Part shown: positions 36,403 to 46,506 of the stretch, in pieces
Position numbering within the stretch: position 1 is the stretch's first letter
How the letters are laid out: the number at the start of each line of letters is the position of its first letter
Assembly: GCA_937928545.1 (NCBI GenBank)
Contig: CALGJQ010000027.1
Span: 29,261-93,260, forward strand
Direction: 5' to 3'
Source of the DNA: an uncultured Verrucomicrobiales bacterium
GTDB taxonomy: Bacteria > Verrucomicrobiota > Verrucomicrobiia > Verrucomicrobiales > Akkermansiaceae
Length of the DNA: 64,000 nucleotides
The notes under the pieces: model-generated
Databases searched by the model: none
What the model saw: only the letters and a program-made list of their open reading frames with translations
What the model was told of the DNA's origin: nothing
Made by a program: the position numbers and the translations under genes

Positions 36403-37320
36403 TTAGTCCATTCCTTCCGCTAATCCCTCCGCCACCTTCCGGCAAATTCTCAAAAAATCCTCCTCCACCATCGTCAACTGCCTGCCCTCATGACATAGCA
36501 TTCCCCACTCCCTCTTCCGATTCTCAATCCTCATCGGTAAAGCCACCAACTCCCCCTTCTCAATCTCCTCTCGCGCCACCCAAGGAGCCACAATCCCCAC
36601 TCCCACTCCAACCTTAGCCATCTCCTTGATCGCTCCCATATCTCCCAAGCTCAAACTCGGACGCAACTTCACCCCCGCATCTTCAAACGACTTCTTCAAA
36701 AAACGATAGGTCTCACTCGCCTTCGCATAGACCAAAAATGACTCCTTCCCCACCTCTTCCAAGGCCACCTCATCCTCCTTCGCCCAGTGATGCTCCGGCG
36801 AAACCACAAAAACCAACTCATCCTTAAAAATCGGATCAAACCTCGCCCACCCCGGCTCTCGTCCTCCCATTCCCAGAACCAAATCAATCTCGCTTCCATC
36901 CAAGGCATCCAGTAACTCCGAGGTATCCCCCGTCTCCATGTGAATCTCGCACCTCGGATACAGCCCACGAAATTCCTGCATCACCTCCGGCAAAAGATAA
37001 GTGCACAAAGTATGCGTCGCCCCCACTCGTAATCTTCCCTGTCCCCACCTCTTCAAAAGCCCCAACTCCTCATTCGCCTTCTCCAACTCCCCAATCGCCC
37101 CCTTAAACCTTCTTAGCAAAATCGTTCCATTCTGCGACAAAGCCACCCGCTTCCCCGCCCGCTCAACTAACTGACAATCCAGCATCGTCTCCAAGGCCCG
37201 AATCGAATGACTCACCGCCGACTGCGTCACCCCCAAGGCCTCCGCCGCCTTCGTAAAGCTTTCCGTCTCGGCCACTGCCACCAGTGATCGCACCTGTCTC
37301 AAATCGGGTAACTCAGTCAT
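36403..37320 (-). CDS. LysR-family transcriptional regulator
   Basis: 305 residues. The N-terminal winged helix-turn-helix reads VAVAETESFTKAAEALGVTQ then SAVSHSIRALE, followed by the usual linker helix and a type 2 periplasmic-binding-like effector domain (about 90-300). Divergent from the secreted GH13 gene (144-bp gap) and upstream of the enolase-superfamily gene; either could be a target. The effector is not known. Confidence 0.93.
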   Translation of the reverse strand: MTELPDLRQVRSLVAVAETESFTKAAEALGVTQSAVSHSIRALETMLDCQLVERAGKRVALSQNGTILLRRFKGAIGELEKANEELGLLKRWGQGRLRVGATHTLCTYLLPEVMQEFRGLYPRCEIHMETGDTSELLDALDGSEIDLVLGMGGREPGWARFDPIFKDELVFVVSPEHHWAKEDEVALEEVGKESFLVYAKASETYRFLKKSFEDAGVKLRPSLSLGDMGAIKEMAKVGVGVGIVAPWVAREEIEKGELVALPMRIENRKREWGMLCHEGRQLTMVEEDFLRICRKVAEGLAEGMD

Positions 37321-37464
37321 TTCTCCTTCCCATGAGCAGAGCGCATACCAACTCTCAATTTACCCTATTCCCTCTAAACCAGCCCTTCACCCCTTATCAA
37401 CCAAAATTCCAACTTCTCCATTCAAATTCCTCGTCTATATTCTCTATCCCACACTCGCTCTCTC

Positions 37465-40400
37465 ATGCGCCTATCACTCCTCCTCACCTTCTTCCTCAGC
37501 TCCCTCCTCCAAGCCGAAGAAACCATCCTCCAGTACTTCGGCACCTCCTGGGCCGGGATCGAAGAGAAAATCCCTGAAGTCGCCGAAGCCGGCTACACCT
37601 CACTTTGGCTCCCTCCTCCTTTCAAAGGCGCCTCCGGAACCTTCTCCGTCGGATTCGACACCTTCGACCGCTTCGACCTCGGCGACATCGACCAATCCGG
37701 AACCAAACGCACCAAATACGGAACCAAGGCCGACCTCCTCTCCCTCATCCGCACCGCCCACCGCTTCGGCATCAAAGTCTACTTCGACAACGTCATGGCC
37801 CACAACGGCGGCAACCTCGGCACCACTAATCCCGGAACCCTCTTCCCCGAAATCCCCGGCTTCGTCCCCGAAGACTTCCACCTCGTCCGCACCGATGGCA
37901 ACGGCTGGCGAAAAGCCAGCGACTCCGTCAACTACCAAGACGAATGGCAAGTCCTCAACCGAAACCCCTTCGCCTGGGACATTGCCCACGAATCTCCCAA
38001 CACCTCTTTCGACCCCGATGGCACCGTCGAAAACTCCGACTACCCAAAATGGTCCGGCATCCGCCACCCCGATCACCCCGAGTGGTATCTCGACCGCGAC
38101 CTCCCCATCGCCCAAGACTTTGATGGCAACGACCTCTACACCTTCGCCAACAAGGAATCCTTCACCGACAGCGGCTACGGCGCAGCCAACACCGGAGCAG
38201 GCAATGGAAAATTCGACTTCAACGACCTCGACAACGACGGCCAACACGACGCCAACGAACCCTCCGAACCCTTCACCGACACCGGCATCGATGGCTCCAA
38301 CCCCAACCGCCGCAACGCCACTTGGGGCTTCGGCGATGGCATCTACAACATGGGCGACCCCATCGCCGAAGACGTCAACTCCATGCTCCTCCGCGCCCTC
38401 CGCTGGTTCGTCGACGAAGCCCACCCCGATGGCTTCCGCCTCGATGCCGTCAAGCACGTCCCCGACTACTTCTTCGGCGAACAAAACGCCGCCGACAAAG
38501 ACCGCTCCGGCGCCGGCTACAACGGCCAAGCCCAAGTCCAATTCAACCTCACCCGCGGCCACACCGACTGGGGAAACCACCGCGACTCCGTCTTCACAAA
38601 TACCCTCTCACGCGATGACCTCCTCCTCTACGGCGAGCACCTCGGCTCCCCACCCTCACCCGATGGCTACCTCGCCGCCGGCATGCGCATCGCCAACGAT
38701 GACTTCCTCAACCAAGTCGGCGGCTTCAACGGCATCGGCGGCAGCCTCGCCAACTACGACCAACCGAACTACGGCACCTTTGGCACAACCGTTACCAACG
38801 CCGCCTACCCCCTCTCCCACGATAACAACTACATGTCCGAGCAGGACCGCCCCGCCGCCTTCCAATACCTCCTCACCCGCGAAGGCCTCCCCATCGTCTA
38901 CACCGATGGCTACAACGAAGACGGAGCACCCAGCTACTTCCCCAAGCCCGCCCGCATCCCCTTCCTCGGACAATACAACCAATCATGGGTCACCGGCCCC
39001 CTCGCCGTCCGACGCGACTTCGTCCGCGGCTCCCAAATCCCCAAATGGCAAGACAACGACTTCGCCGCCTGGGAAATGCGCGACAAACGCGAAAACCCCA
39101 GCATGACCGATGGTGATGGTACGACCCTCCTCGTACTCATGGCCCGCAATTACACCAACGGCCAAGCCCGCGACCTCAGCACCTCTTTCCCGAGTGGCGC
39201 ACGCCTCCGCAACTACTCCAACCACGGCGGAGCCTTCCACGTCACGGTCGATGGCTCAGGCCAACTCCGCGACGACAGCGGCAACATCCCCGTCGTCCCC
39301 TCCGGCGGCATCTTCGCCTTCTCCTGGGACAACCCACGCCTCCCCCGTGTCTGGTCAAACTCCGAAATCCCCAGCATCCAAATTTTCCAAAATGGCACCC
39401 TCGCCCCCACCATCGATGTCCTCCGCGAAGACGGTCGTGATGGCGATGACGGCTACGACTACACCGCCAAGATCCCTCGCATCACCGACGGCTCCGACCT
39501 CCGCTTCCTCGCCCGTGCCGATGGCTCCGCCGCCAACATCCTCATGAAGCTCGATGGCGGCATCGACCTCAACTCACAAGAAGGCATCGACAAATCAGAC
39601 CTCGCCGAGCGCGACAACCCACCCCCCACCGACCGCTTTGGCGACTTCGCCGCCCAAGACCTCTTCACCGGCTACGAGCAAATGATCTTCATCGACCGCA
39701 CTGCCGAAAAATTCGCCGCTACCGACACCGCCCGCAACATCATCGGCTCACAAGGCGCCGAAACTTGGGAAGTCGTCATCGGAAACACCCCCACCCGCAA
39801 CAACGGCAACGGCCCCAACGCCAACACCGGAGCCGTCACCTGGGTTTATCACAACCCCACCGACACCGATGATTCCGGCACTCCCCAATTCGTCCTCACC
39901 CCCGGAAACGCCATCGAATTCCTCGTCAAAGTCGGCTACGATCAAGCTGACAAAGCTTGGGTTTATTACACCACCGATGGCACTTCCTTCCCCGAAGGCT
40001 CCCTCGGCATCGGCAAAGGATCCACCAAAGTCATCGAAATGAATTTCGCCCAAAATGGCAACGCAGATGGCGGTGGCACCCCTCAATGGTGGGTTGGACA
40101 ATCATCCGAAAGCTTCCTCAACGGCACCACCCTCCGCTACAAAATCGGCATCCACTCAGACGACGCCCCCGACCGCTTTCCCTTCTCCGCGAACGACGTC
40201 GAGGTCAAACGCCGCATGGAAACCCAATTCGAGATCGATGGCTTCGACGCCAATGCCGTCTCCTTCTTCCCCCACAACGACCACGGCGAAATGGCCACCG
40301 GCCTCGAAGAAGGCTTCCATATCCTCCGCACCAAAGCCTTCCTCAATCGCAGCGGCCGCGCCTCGATTTACCGCACCGAGACCCAAACCTTCTACTACGA

Positions 40401-41478
40401 TGCCGCCCGTCCAACCGGCGCCATCCGCTTCCCAGCCGAAAACGACCAACTCGGCGGATCCACCTACGGCGCCGTCGTGGTCTCAGATGACAGCGTGACC
40501 GATGTCCAATTCCTCATCCTAGACTCCGATCCCGCCAACGACCAAAACTGGCAAAACGCCACCCAAGTCACCACCCCCACCCAACTTGGCGACACCGCCT
40601 TCACCAAAGAATGGCGCTTTGACTACGACAACATCCCCTCCACCGGAACCGCCGAAATCAAAGTCCGCTTCCGCGAAACCTCCTCTTCCTCTGACAACAC
40701 CCTCGACGACACCACCGGTCACTTCACCACCCTCATTCGCAACGTCCAGACCGGCACCGCCATCAACTACCGCTTCGGCTTCCCCGCGAATGATGGCGAC
40801 CCCGTCAACGAAGGCTACGTCGCCAAAGTCCTCTTCGACAAATCCGTCGGAGCCGGCATCACCGACGCCGATCTCCTCGACCAATTCCTCGTCCTCATCG
40901 ATGACGTCGAACTCCCCGCCAGCGCCCTCACCATCGTCCGAAACGAAACCCCAGCCGATGACGCCCTCGCCATCACCCTCCCCAATCTCTACGACGGCGA
41001 CATGTCCGCCCTCCACGAAATCCGCGTCATCAACGTCCGCGGCGACATGACCCTCACTGCCATCAGAAACGTCACCGCAGAAGCCACCGCCCTCCCCGAT
41101 AACGATGGCGACGGCCTCCCCAACGTCTGGGAACTCGAACACGGCCTCGAACCAAACAACCCAAATGGGGTCCACGGAGCACATGGCGATTACGACTTCG
41201 ATGGCATCTCTAACATCCTCGAATTCCTCGCCAAAAAGAACCCCCTCCTCCCCTCGACTCCCATCCTTAGTGCCAGTGGAAATGGAGAAAACACCGACCT
41301 CACTTTCCACGCTCACCCGGACCGCCGCTACCGCCTCTGGCGCTCCCCCAACCTCCAAAACCTCACCCCCGACCCCAACTACTTCACCGTCCCCATCGAG
41401 GACCCAAACCACACCCTAACCATCCCCCACAACGGCCAACGCCACTTCTACGCCCTAGAAATCGCCCTCCCCCAATAA
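37465..41478 (+). CDS. Secreted GH13 alpha-amylase-family protein, multidomain
   Basis: 1337 residues with a signal peptide MRLSLLLTFFLSSLLQA. The GH13 barrel covers about 20-560: region I IKVYFDNVMAHNGG; region II DGFRLDAVKH with nucleophile D327; region III LYGEHLG with acid/base E391; region IV LSHDNN with D453. Beta-rich modules follow (about 600-1200). Near 1210-1260 is DNDGDGLPNVWELEHGLEPN then DYDFDGISNILEF, a calcium-binding thrombospondin type 3-like linker. Probably degrades alpha-glucans outside the cell. The calcium-binding site of region I looks variant (AHN instead of NH). Confidence 0.9.
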   Translation: MRLSLLLTFFLSSLLQAEETILQYFGTSWAGIEEKIPEVAEAGYTSLWLPPPFKGASGTFSVGFDTFDRFDLGDIDQSGTKRTKYGTKADLLSLIRTAHRFGIKVYFDNVMAHNGGNLGTTNPGTLFPEIPGFVPEDFHLVRTDGNGWRKASDSVNYQDEWQVLNRNPFAWDIAHESPNTSFDPDGTVENSDYPKWSGIRHPDHPEWYLDRDLPIAQDFDGNDLYTFANKESFTDSGYGAANTGAGNGKFDFNDLDNDGQHDANEPSEPFTDTGIDGSNPNRRNATWGFGDGIYNMGDPIAEDVNSMLLRALRWFVDEAHPDGFRLDAVKHVPDYFFGEQNAADKDRSGAGYNGQAQVQFNLTRGHTDWGNHRDSVFTNTLSRDDLLLYGEHLGSPPSPDGYLAAGMRIANDDFLNQVGGFNGIGGSLANYDQPNYGTFGTTVTNAAYPLSHDNNYMSEQDRPAAFQYLLTREGLPIVYTDGYNEDGAPSYFPKPARIPFLGQYNQSWVTGPLAVRRDFVRGSQIPKWQDNDFAAWEMRDKRENPSMTDGDGTTLLVLMARNYTNGQARDLSTSFPSGARLRNYSNHGGAFHVTVDGSGQLRDDSGNIPVVPSGGIFAFSWDNPRLPRVWSNSEIPSIQIFQNGTLAPTIDVLREDGRDGDDGYDYTAKIPRITDGSDLRFLARADGSAANILMKLDGGIDLNSQEGIDKSDLAERDNPPPTDRFGDFAAQDLFTGYEQMIFIDRTAEKFAATDTARNIIGSQGAETWEVVIGNTPTRNNGNGPNANTGAVTWVYHNPTDTDDSGTPQFVLTPGNAIEFLVKVGYDQADKAWVYYTTDGTSFPEGSLGIGKGSTKVIEMNFAQNGNADGGGTPQWWVGQSSESFLNGTTLRYKIGIHSDDAPDRFPFSANDVEVKRRMETQFEIDGFDANAVSFFPHNDHGEMATGLEEGFHILRTKAFLNRSGRASIYRTETQTFYYDAARPTGAIRFPAENDQLGGSTYGAVVVSDDSVTDVQFLILDSDPANDQNWQNATQVTTPTQLGDTAFTKEWRFDYDNIPSTGTAEIKVRFRETSSSSDNTLDDTTGHFTTLIRNVQTGTAINYRFGFPANDGDPVNEGYVAKVLFDKSVGAGITDADLLDQFLVLIDDVELPASALTIVRNETPADDALAITLPNLYDGDMSALHEIRVINVRGDMTLTAIRNVTAEATALPDNDGDGLPNVWELEHGLEPNNPNGVHGAHGDYDFDGISNILEFLAKKNPLLPSTPILSASGNGENTDLTFHAHPDRRYRLWRSPNLQNLTPDPNYFTVPIEDPNHTLTIPHNGQRHFYALEIALPQ

Positions 41479-41488
41479 GCCCCTTCAA

Positions 41489-41610
41489 GGAGCGCGGGCG
41501 TCCCGCCCGTTCCAAAACCAAAACCCAAGCTCTTCCATCAAAAGGCTGTCTCCAGACTGCCCACCCTCAAAGTCTCCGCCCCTCTGCGTCTCCGCCCCTC
41601 TGCGTGAGAC
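41489..41610. repeat. Cluster of dispersed repeats
   Basis: Three repeat types follow each other in the gap after the GH13 gene: the palindrome GCGGGCGTCCCGCCCG (REP2, about 41494-41510), a REP1 copy with GGCTGTCTCCAGACTGCCC (about 41545), and CTCTGCGTCTCCGCCCCTCT (about 41574-41605), which belongs to the TCTGCGT-type intergenic repeat also seen at 57537. Confidence 0.75.
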
Positions 41611-41626
41611 CTTTCCCTCAACCAAG

Positions 41627-43075
41627 TCACTCCTCCATCCTCTTAAGGCACCTCCCCCTAGGCTCATCCCCCTCAAATAAAACCACCTCCGAGTGCAAAA
41701 ACTTCGCCGCCTCCGCCGAGTCCTTCACCTTCCTCGCACTCCTCTCCAGCATCTCCTCCTCAAATTCCCTCAACACCCCCTCCCGTAAACCCACCTCGCG
41801 CCAACTCGATCCCGGCCGACACCCCTTCACAATTCCCCGCGCCAGCGAAAGCGCATCCAACAAAGCCTGATTCGCCCCTTGCCCCTTAAAAGGACTCATC
41901 GGATGCGCCGCATCACCAATCAAGGTCACTCCCCCCTCCTTCTCCAACAACTCTGGACCTAAAAGCTCCCGATCATAAACCGGATAGCCCGAAACCTGCT
42001 CCTCCAATGTCGCCGCAATGATCTGCGGAATCGGATCGTGCCACGGAGCCCTTCGACAAGCCTCCTCCTTCAAAGCCCCAGCTCCTTTCGCGCTCAACTC
42101 CTTCGCCTCCTCTTCCGGCATCAAGAAACTCATCTGCCACATCATCGTGTCTTGAGAGTAAGGCATCATATAGATCCTCTCATTTCCATTCGCCGTCTGA
42201 AACACCGTCTGCGAATCCAACAAATCATTCTCCAATCCTTCCAAATTCGCCAAAGGGCAAATCCCCAAAATCACAATGCAGCCCAAATAACGAAGCGGCG
42301 TCACCTCATCTCCAATCAACTGCCCCCTCACCGCACTTCGAATCCCATCCGCTCCCACCACCAGATCCGCCCTCTCTCGCTTCACTTCCCCCTCCACCTC
42401 AAAACGCAGATCAACTCCACCTCCTTCAACCGTCTCAAAATCTAAAAACTGATGCCCCCACTTCAGCGCATCACTCTCACCAAGTTGCTTTAACAAAGCC
42501 AAGCGCAACTCCTGCCGCGCAATGTGCACATTGATCCGCTTCGGCATCGCCTTCTCTCCAGGCCGTCCCCACTTCTCAATTCCCCATTCTCCTAAGATCT
42601 TTCCATCCGTCGCATGCACCACATGCCTCTTCGAAATCACCCCCTTCTCAAAACCAAAAATTCCCAGCCCCTCCACCGCCTTACTCGCCTGCTGCAAAGT
42701 CAGACCATAACCCTGCGACCGCGCCGCAAAACCCGTATCCCGTTCATAAAGAGTAAAGGGAATCCCCCGGTGCAAACACGCCACCCCCAGCGCCACCCCA
42801 CCAATCCCACCCCCAATAATCGCAACCCTTGGATAACTCTCCTCATCCACTTTCGGAACAGCCCCCGCTCCCACCAAGCCAGATCCTTCACATTCCACAC
42901 AGCCATCAAGATGAGGCTTGGGATAAGTCGGCGCCACCCCTTCGCTCCCCAACCTCTCAAACTCCGCCACCGCTCTCCGGTATCGCGCCCACACTTTCTT
43001 CGAAGGCCTACGACTCACCCTCCCAAGGCCTTCACAAGCCCCACAAGTTTTCCAATGTTCTCCTTCCTTCTTCAT
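41627..43075 (-). CDS. FAD-dependent group A monooxygenase with N-terminal CxxC pair
   Basis: 482 residues. The first 70 residues carry CGACEGLGRV and CVECEGSGLV, a DnaJ-like zinc pattern that is unusual for this family. The flavoprotein part starts at about 82 with VAIIGGGIGGVALG; then GADGIRSAVR and GDAAHPMSPFKGQGANQAL, the classic GxGxxG, DG and GD motifs of PHBH-type hydroxylases. Likely hydroxylates an aromatic or similar substrate using NAD(P)H and oxygen. Confidence 0.87.
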   Translation of the reverse strand: MKKEGEHWKTCGACEGLGRVSRRPSKKVWARYRRAVAEFERLGSEGVAPTYPKPHLDGCVECEGSGLVGAGAVPKVDEESYPRVAIIGGGIGGVALGVACLHRGIPFTLYERDTGFAARSQGYGLTLQQASKAVEGLGIFGFEKGVISKRHVVHATDGKILGEWGIEKWGRPGEKAMPKRINVHIARQELRLALLKQLGESDALKWGHQFLDFETVEGGGVDLRFEVEGEVKRERADLVVGADGIRSAVRGQLIGDEVTPLRYLGCIVILGICPLANLEGLENDLLDSQTVFQTANGNERIYMMPYSQDTMMWQMSFLMPEEEAKELSAKGAGALKEEACRRAPWHDPIPQIIAATLEEQVSGYPVYDRELLGPELLEKEGGVTLIGDAAHPMSPFKGQGANQALLDALSLARGIVKGCRPGSSWREVGLREGVLREFEEEMLERSARKVKDSAEAAKFLHSEVVLFEGDEPRGRCLKRMEE

Positions 43076-43225
43076 TCTTCCAACTCAGCCATCTCCTTAT
43101 CGTTCATACGATTATTTCGTAAAGGACCAAACATGAGTCTGAATCATCTTTGACCGGATTCCTTTTACACAGTGATGGTATGCCTCCCGCTTAATCGCGG
43201 TCTGCTAACACCAGCAGAAATCAAA

Positions 43226-44566
43226 ATGAAAAAAACAACCCTACTCGCACTCGCCGGCCTCTCTGCCGCGAGCTTGTTACAAGCCGAGCAACTCGACGTC
43301 GAAAAAGACTCCCTTAAATTCGGCTTCATCAAGCTCACCGATTGCGCCCCCATCGTTATTGCGAAAGAAAAAGGCTTCTTTGAGGCAGAAGGCCTCTCCG
43401 TAGAAGTCATCGCCCAGCCCAACTGGAAGCAGCTCCTCGATAACGTCATCACCGGCGAACTCGACGGCGCTCACATGCTCTCCGGCCAACCCATCGCTGC
43501 CACCATCGGCTTCGGGACAAAGGCTCACATCGTCACTCCCTACACTCTAGACCTCAATGGAAATGGCATCACCGTCTCCAATGAAATCTGGGAAGGAATG
43601 CAAGAGAACGACGAGAAACTCCAATCCGATACTCCTCCTCACCCCATCACCGCCGACTCACTCAAGCCCATCGTCGATGCCGCTAAGGACTCTGGAAAGA
43701 AACTCCCCATGGGAATGGTTTTCCCAGTATCGACTCACAACTACGAGATCCGCTACTGGCTCGCCGCCGCCAACATCAACCCCGGAATGTACACCTCTAC
43801 CGACCTCAAGGGTTTCACCGGTGGTGACATCGAACTCTCCACCACTCCTCCTCCACAAATGCCCGCTACTCTTGAGTCTGGCAAAAACGTCGCATATTGC
43901 GTTGGAGAACCTTGGAACCAGCAAGCGGTCGCCAAAGGCATCGGTGTCCCCGTTGTCACCAACTACGACATCTGGAAAAACAATCCCGAGAAAGTCTTCG
44001 GTGTCACCAAAGAATGGGCTGACGAAAACCCAAACACCCTCATCGCCGTCACCAAGGCTCTCATCAAAGCCGGTAAGTGGCTCGATGCTTCCGAAGATGG
44101 CAAGCTCATCAATCGCGAGGAAGCCTGCCGCATTCTCTCGCAGAAAAACTACGTTGGTGCCGACTTCGACATCATCAAGAACTCCATGACCGGCTACTTC
44201 TACTTTCAGAAGACCGACAAGCGTGAGATGCCCGACTTCAACGTCTTCTTCAAATACAAGGCCAGCTACCCCTACTACTCAGACGGAGTTTGGTTCCTCA
44301 CACAGATGCGTCGCTGGGGACAAATCACCGAGCCTAAGCCTGCCGAGTGGTATGCCGAGACCGCCAAAAGCGTCTACCTCCCTGACGTCTACATGAAAGC
44401 CGCCAAGATGCTCATTGCAGAAGGCTCCCTGACTGCCGACGAAGTCCCTGCCGATGATTTCGATGGCTACAAGCCAGCCACCTCGGACTTCATCGATGGT
44501 ATTTCATACGATGGAAAAAAACCTCTCGAATATCTCAAGAGCCACAAAATCGGGAACAAAGAATAG
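43226..44566 (+). CDS. nrtA: Nitrate ABC transporter substrate-binding protein
   Basis: 446 residues from ATG 43226, with a signal peptide [43 protein letters not shown] is the NrtA/CmpA opening block, and GYFYFQKTD and the C-terminal region are typical of NrtA-type nitrate/nitrite-binding proteins. First gene of the nitrate uptake cluster. A strong terminator follows, which would keep its transcript more abundant than the permease genes. Bicarbonate (CmpA) is an alternative, but the nirA context favours nitrate. Confidence 0.87.
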   Translation: MKKTTLLALAGLSAASLLQAEQLDVEKDSLKFGFIKLTDCAPIVIAKEKGFFEAEGLSVEVIAQPNWKQLLDNVITGELDGAHMLSGQPIAATIGFGTKAHIVTPYTLDLNGNGITVSNEIWEGMQENDEKLQSDTPPHPITADSLKPIVDAAKDSGKKLPMGMVFPVSTHNYEIRYWLAAANINPGMYTSTDLKGFTGGDIELSTTPPPQMPATLESGKNVAYCVGEPWNQQAVAKGIGVPVVTNYDIWKNNPEKVFGVTKEWADENPNTLIAVTKALIKAGKWLDASEDGKLINREEACRILSQKNYVGADFDIIKNSMTGYFYFQKTDKREMPDFNVFFKYKASYPYYSDGVWFLTQMRRWGQITEPKPAEWYAETAKSVYLPDVYMKAAKMLIAEGSLTADEVPADDFDGYKPATSDFIDGISYDGKKPLEYLKSHKIGNKE

Positions 44567-44594
44567 CCCTGCTTTTTCATTACAGAACCCTAAC

Positions 44595-44627
44595 GAGCCT
44601 CGGCATTCGCCGAGGCTCCTTTTTTTC
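44595..44627 (+). terminator. Rho-independent terminator after nrtA
   Basis: GAGCCTCGGC (44595-44604), loop ATTC, GCCGAGGCTC (44609-44618), then C and eight T. Perfect 10-bp stem between nrtA and the permease gene. Confidence 0.93.
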
Positions 44628-44719
44628 CACCTAAGCCATTTCACTACTACCGCGAATGAATCGCACTCATTCATCGTGGCGCAGAACATGCAACCGAGCC
44701 GACGCTTCCTACCTTTAAA

Positions 44720-46372
44720 ATGGCTGATACACCTAAAGACAAAATCAAATACGGCCTCCTGAAATTCATCGATCTCAGTGGCTTCAAAGTTTTCGATCCA
44801 CCCGTTCGCCTCGCCTTTGGCGAAGACCCTAAAAAACAGATCAGCGAAATCGGGAAATTCATGATTCTTCCCATCATTTTCGTCTCTCTCTGCATCTTCA
44901 TCTGGAGCGCCGTCGCGCCCACTCATAAGACAAAATCCGGAGCCGCCCCAACCCCCAAGCAAGTATGGGGAGCCTGGGAAGACAACTCACGCTTCGGTGA
45001 ACGAGAAGACGAAAAACTCGAAGACTACGAACTCTCCGGCGAAGCACGAACCGCCCGAATCACGGAAGTCGAAAGCCGAATCTCCGAGCTCGAAGCCGAA
45101 TCTCTAAAGCTCGAAGAAGCCTCAACCATTGCCGCCGAAAAAGGCGCTGCCATCACAGCCAAACAAATCGCCCCCCTCAGCGCTCAACTCGACGAATTAA
45201 AAGCAGAAATCAAGACCGCAAAGGCCTCCCGCAAGATCGCCCTTGAAAATCTTGCCGCAAAAGTCGCCGCTGGTGAAAGCCCCGCTAGCTCTGTCCTCAC
45301 CCTCGTTCAGCAACAGAGCGAAACGGCCGAGGCAGAAAAGGAAAAGAGAAAAATCCTCGATGATCAGATCAAAGAAATCCGAGACAATCCTCCCGAATCA
45401 ATCAAAGCCGCTCAGCTTGCCGCCAACAAAGCTGCCGATGAAATCCAACACTTCAAAAAGCGACTCGATATCCTAAACACCTCAAACAAAGAGGTCAAAA
45501 AAGCCGCCCTCCTCGCCAAGGTCGATACCGACGAAGCCATCTTAGCAGCTTCCACCGACCCTAGCGAAATCATCTCAAAATCAAAATCGATCGTCACCAA
45601 CACCGAGAATGCCGCTTCGGTTGACGAACAGCGATTCGCTCCCACCGCCACCATCGCATGGCAGACCAAGCGCTCCCTCGCCACCGTCTTTGTTGGCTTC
45701 CTCATTGCCGCCATCGTCGCCATCCCCGTCGGGATTATGTGTGGACTCAACAAGATCGTCATGGCTTGTCTCACTCCCATCATCTCCATCTTCCGCCCCG
45801 TTTCCCCAGTCGTCTGGCTTCTGATCTTCCAGATCGTCGTCGGAGCATTCTTCCTTCCCGACCCCGCAAAGCACCCCCTCTTCACCACCCTGAACCAGGA
45901 CTACTGGTTTGGCTGGATCAAGAATCCCATCGCCTTCCTCAATACCAACCCCGCCATGATCTTCTCAGCCTGCACCGTCGCGATGTGCGCGCTCTGGCCC
46001 GCCCTCGTCAACACTGCCCTCGGAGTCTCGGCCATCGACAAGGACCACCTCAATGTTGCCCGCGTTCTTAAGCTCGGCTTCTGGGCCCGCCTCTTCAAAA
46101 TCGTCATCCCCTCCTCACTTCCCCTCGTCTTCGCCGGCTTACGCATCTCACTCGGAGTCGGATGGATGGTTCTCATTGCGGCCGAAGCACTCTCCTCATC
46201 AGACGGCCTCGGCAAATTCGTCTGGGATGAATACCAAAACGGATCTTCCCAGTCCTTCGCAAACATCATCCTCGCCTGCTTCATCGTCGGCATCATCGGA
46301 TTCTTCCTCGATCGCATCATGATCATTCTCCAACGCCTCGTCTCATTCGACGACGGATCATCCACCGCATAA
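44720..46372 (+). CDS. nrtB: Nitrate ABC transporter permease with large coiled-coil insert
   Basis: 550 residues, about twice the usual NrtB length. After one membrane helix (about 48-68) comes a charged, Ala/Glu/Lys-rich region of about 230 residues (about 90-310) that should form long coiled coils ([20 protein letters not shown]). Then the normal permease core with five to six helices from about 312. [21 protein letters not shown] matches the ATPase-coupling EAA loop of NrtB/SsuC permeases. The topology places the coiled coil in the periplasm, where it could contact NrtA or the cell wall. Confidence 0.87.
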   Translation: MADTPKDKIKYGLLKFIDLSGFKVFDPPVRLAFGEDPKKQISEIGKFMILPIIFVSLCIFIWSAVAPTHKTKSGAAPTPKQVWGAWEDNSRFGEREDEKLEDYELSGEARTARITEVESRISELEAESLKLEEASTIAAEKGAAITAKQIAPLSAQLDELKAEIKTAKASRKIALENLAAKVAAGESPASSVLTLVQQQSETAEAEKEKRKILDDQIKEIRDNPPESIKAAQLAANKAADEIQHFKKRLDILNTSNKEVKKAALLAKVDTDEAILAASTDPSEIISKSKSIVTNTENAASVDEQRFAPTATIAWQTKRSLATVFVGFLIAAIVAIPVGIMCGLNKIVMACLTPIISIFRPVSPVVWLLIFQIVVGAFFLPDPAKHPLFTTLNQDYWFGWIKNPIAFLNTNPAMIFSACTVAMCALWPALVNTALGVSAIDKDHLNVARVLKLGFWARLFKIVIPSSLPLVFAGLRISLGVGWMVLIAAEALSSSDGLGKFVWDEYQNGSSQSFANIILACFIVGIIGFFLDRIMIILQRLVSFDDGSSTA

Positions 46373-46397
46373 TCACACGTCCACTCAACCTTGGCGC

Positions 46398-46487
46398 TTA
46401 GCCATTAGCTCTTAGCGATTAGCCCCCAGTCGACCGGCCTCCACTTCCGAGAAAGCCAACAGCTAAACGCTAACAGCTCATAGCCAA
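46398..46487. repeat. 7-bp periodic TTAGC/GCTAA inverted array
   Basis: TTAGC recurs exactly every 7 bp at 46398, 46405, 46412 and 46419. After about 31 bp, GC(T/C)(A/C)A recurs every 7 bp at 46455, 46462, 46469, 46476 and 46483. The second array read on the minus strand is the same type of sequence, so the whole is an imperfect inverted repeat. It lies in the 134-bp gap between the permease and the first ATPase gene. Confidence 0.85.
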
Positions 46488-46506
46488 CTCCGCACACCAA
46501 ACCGTA

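Noticed and set aside
43180..43225. Two adjacent hexaloop hairpins before nrtA (CCGC-TTAATC-GCGG and TCTGCT-AACACC-AGCAGA), as a possible ANTAR target of the NasT-like regulator
   Set aside because: ANTAR target loops should have A at position 1 and G at position 4; neither loop fits, and no terminator follows. Left as a curiosity.
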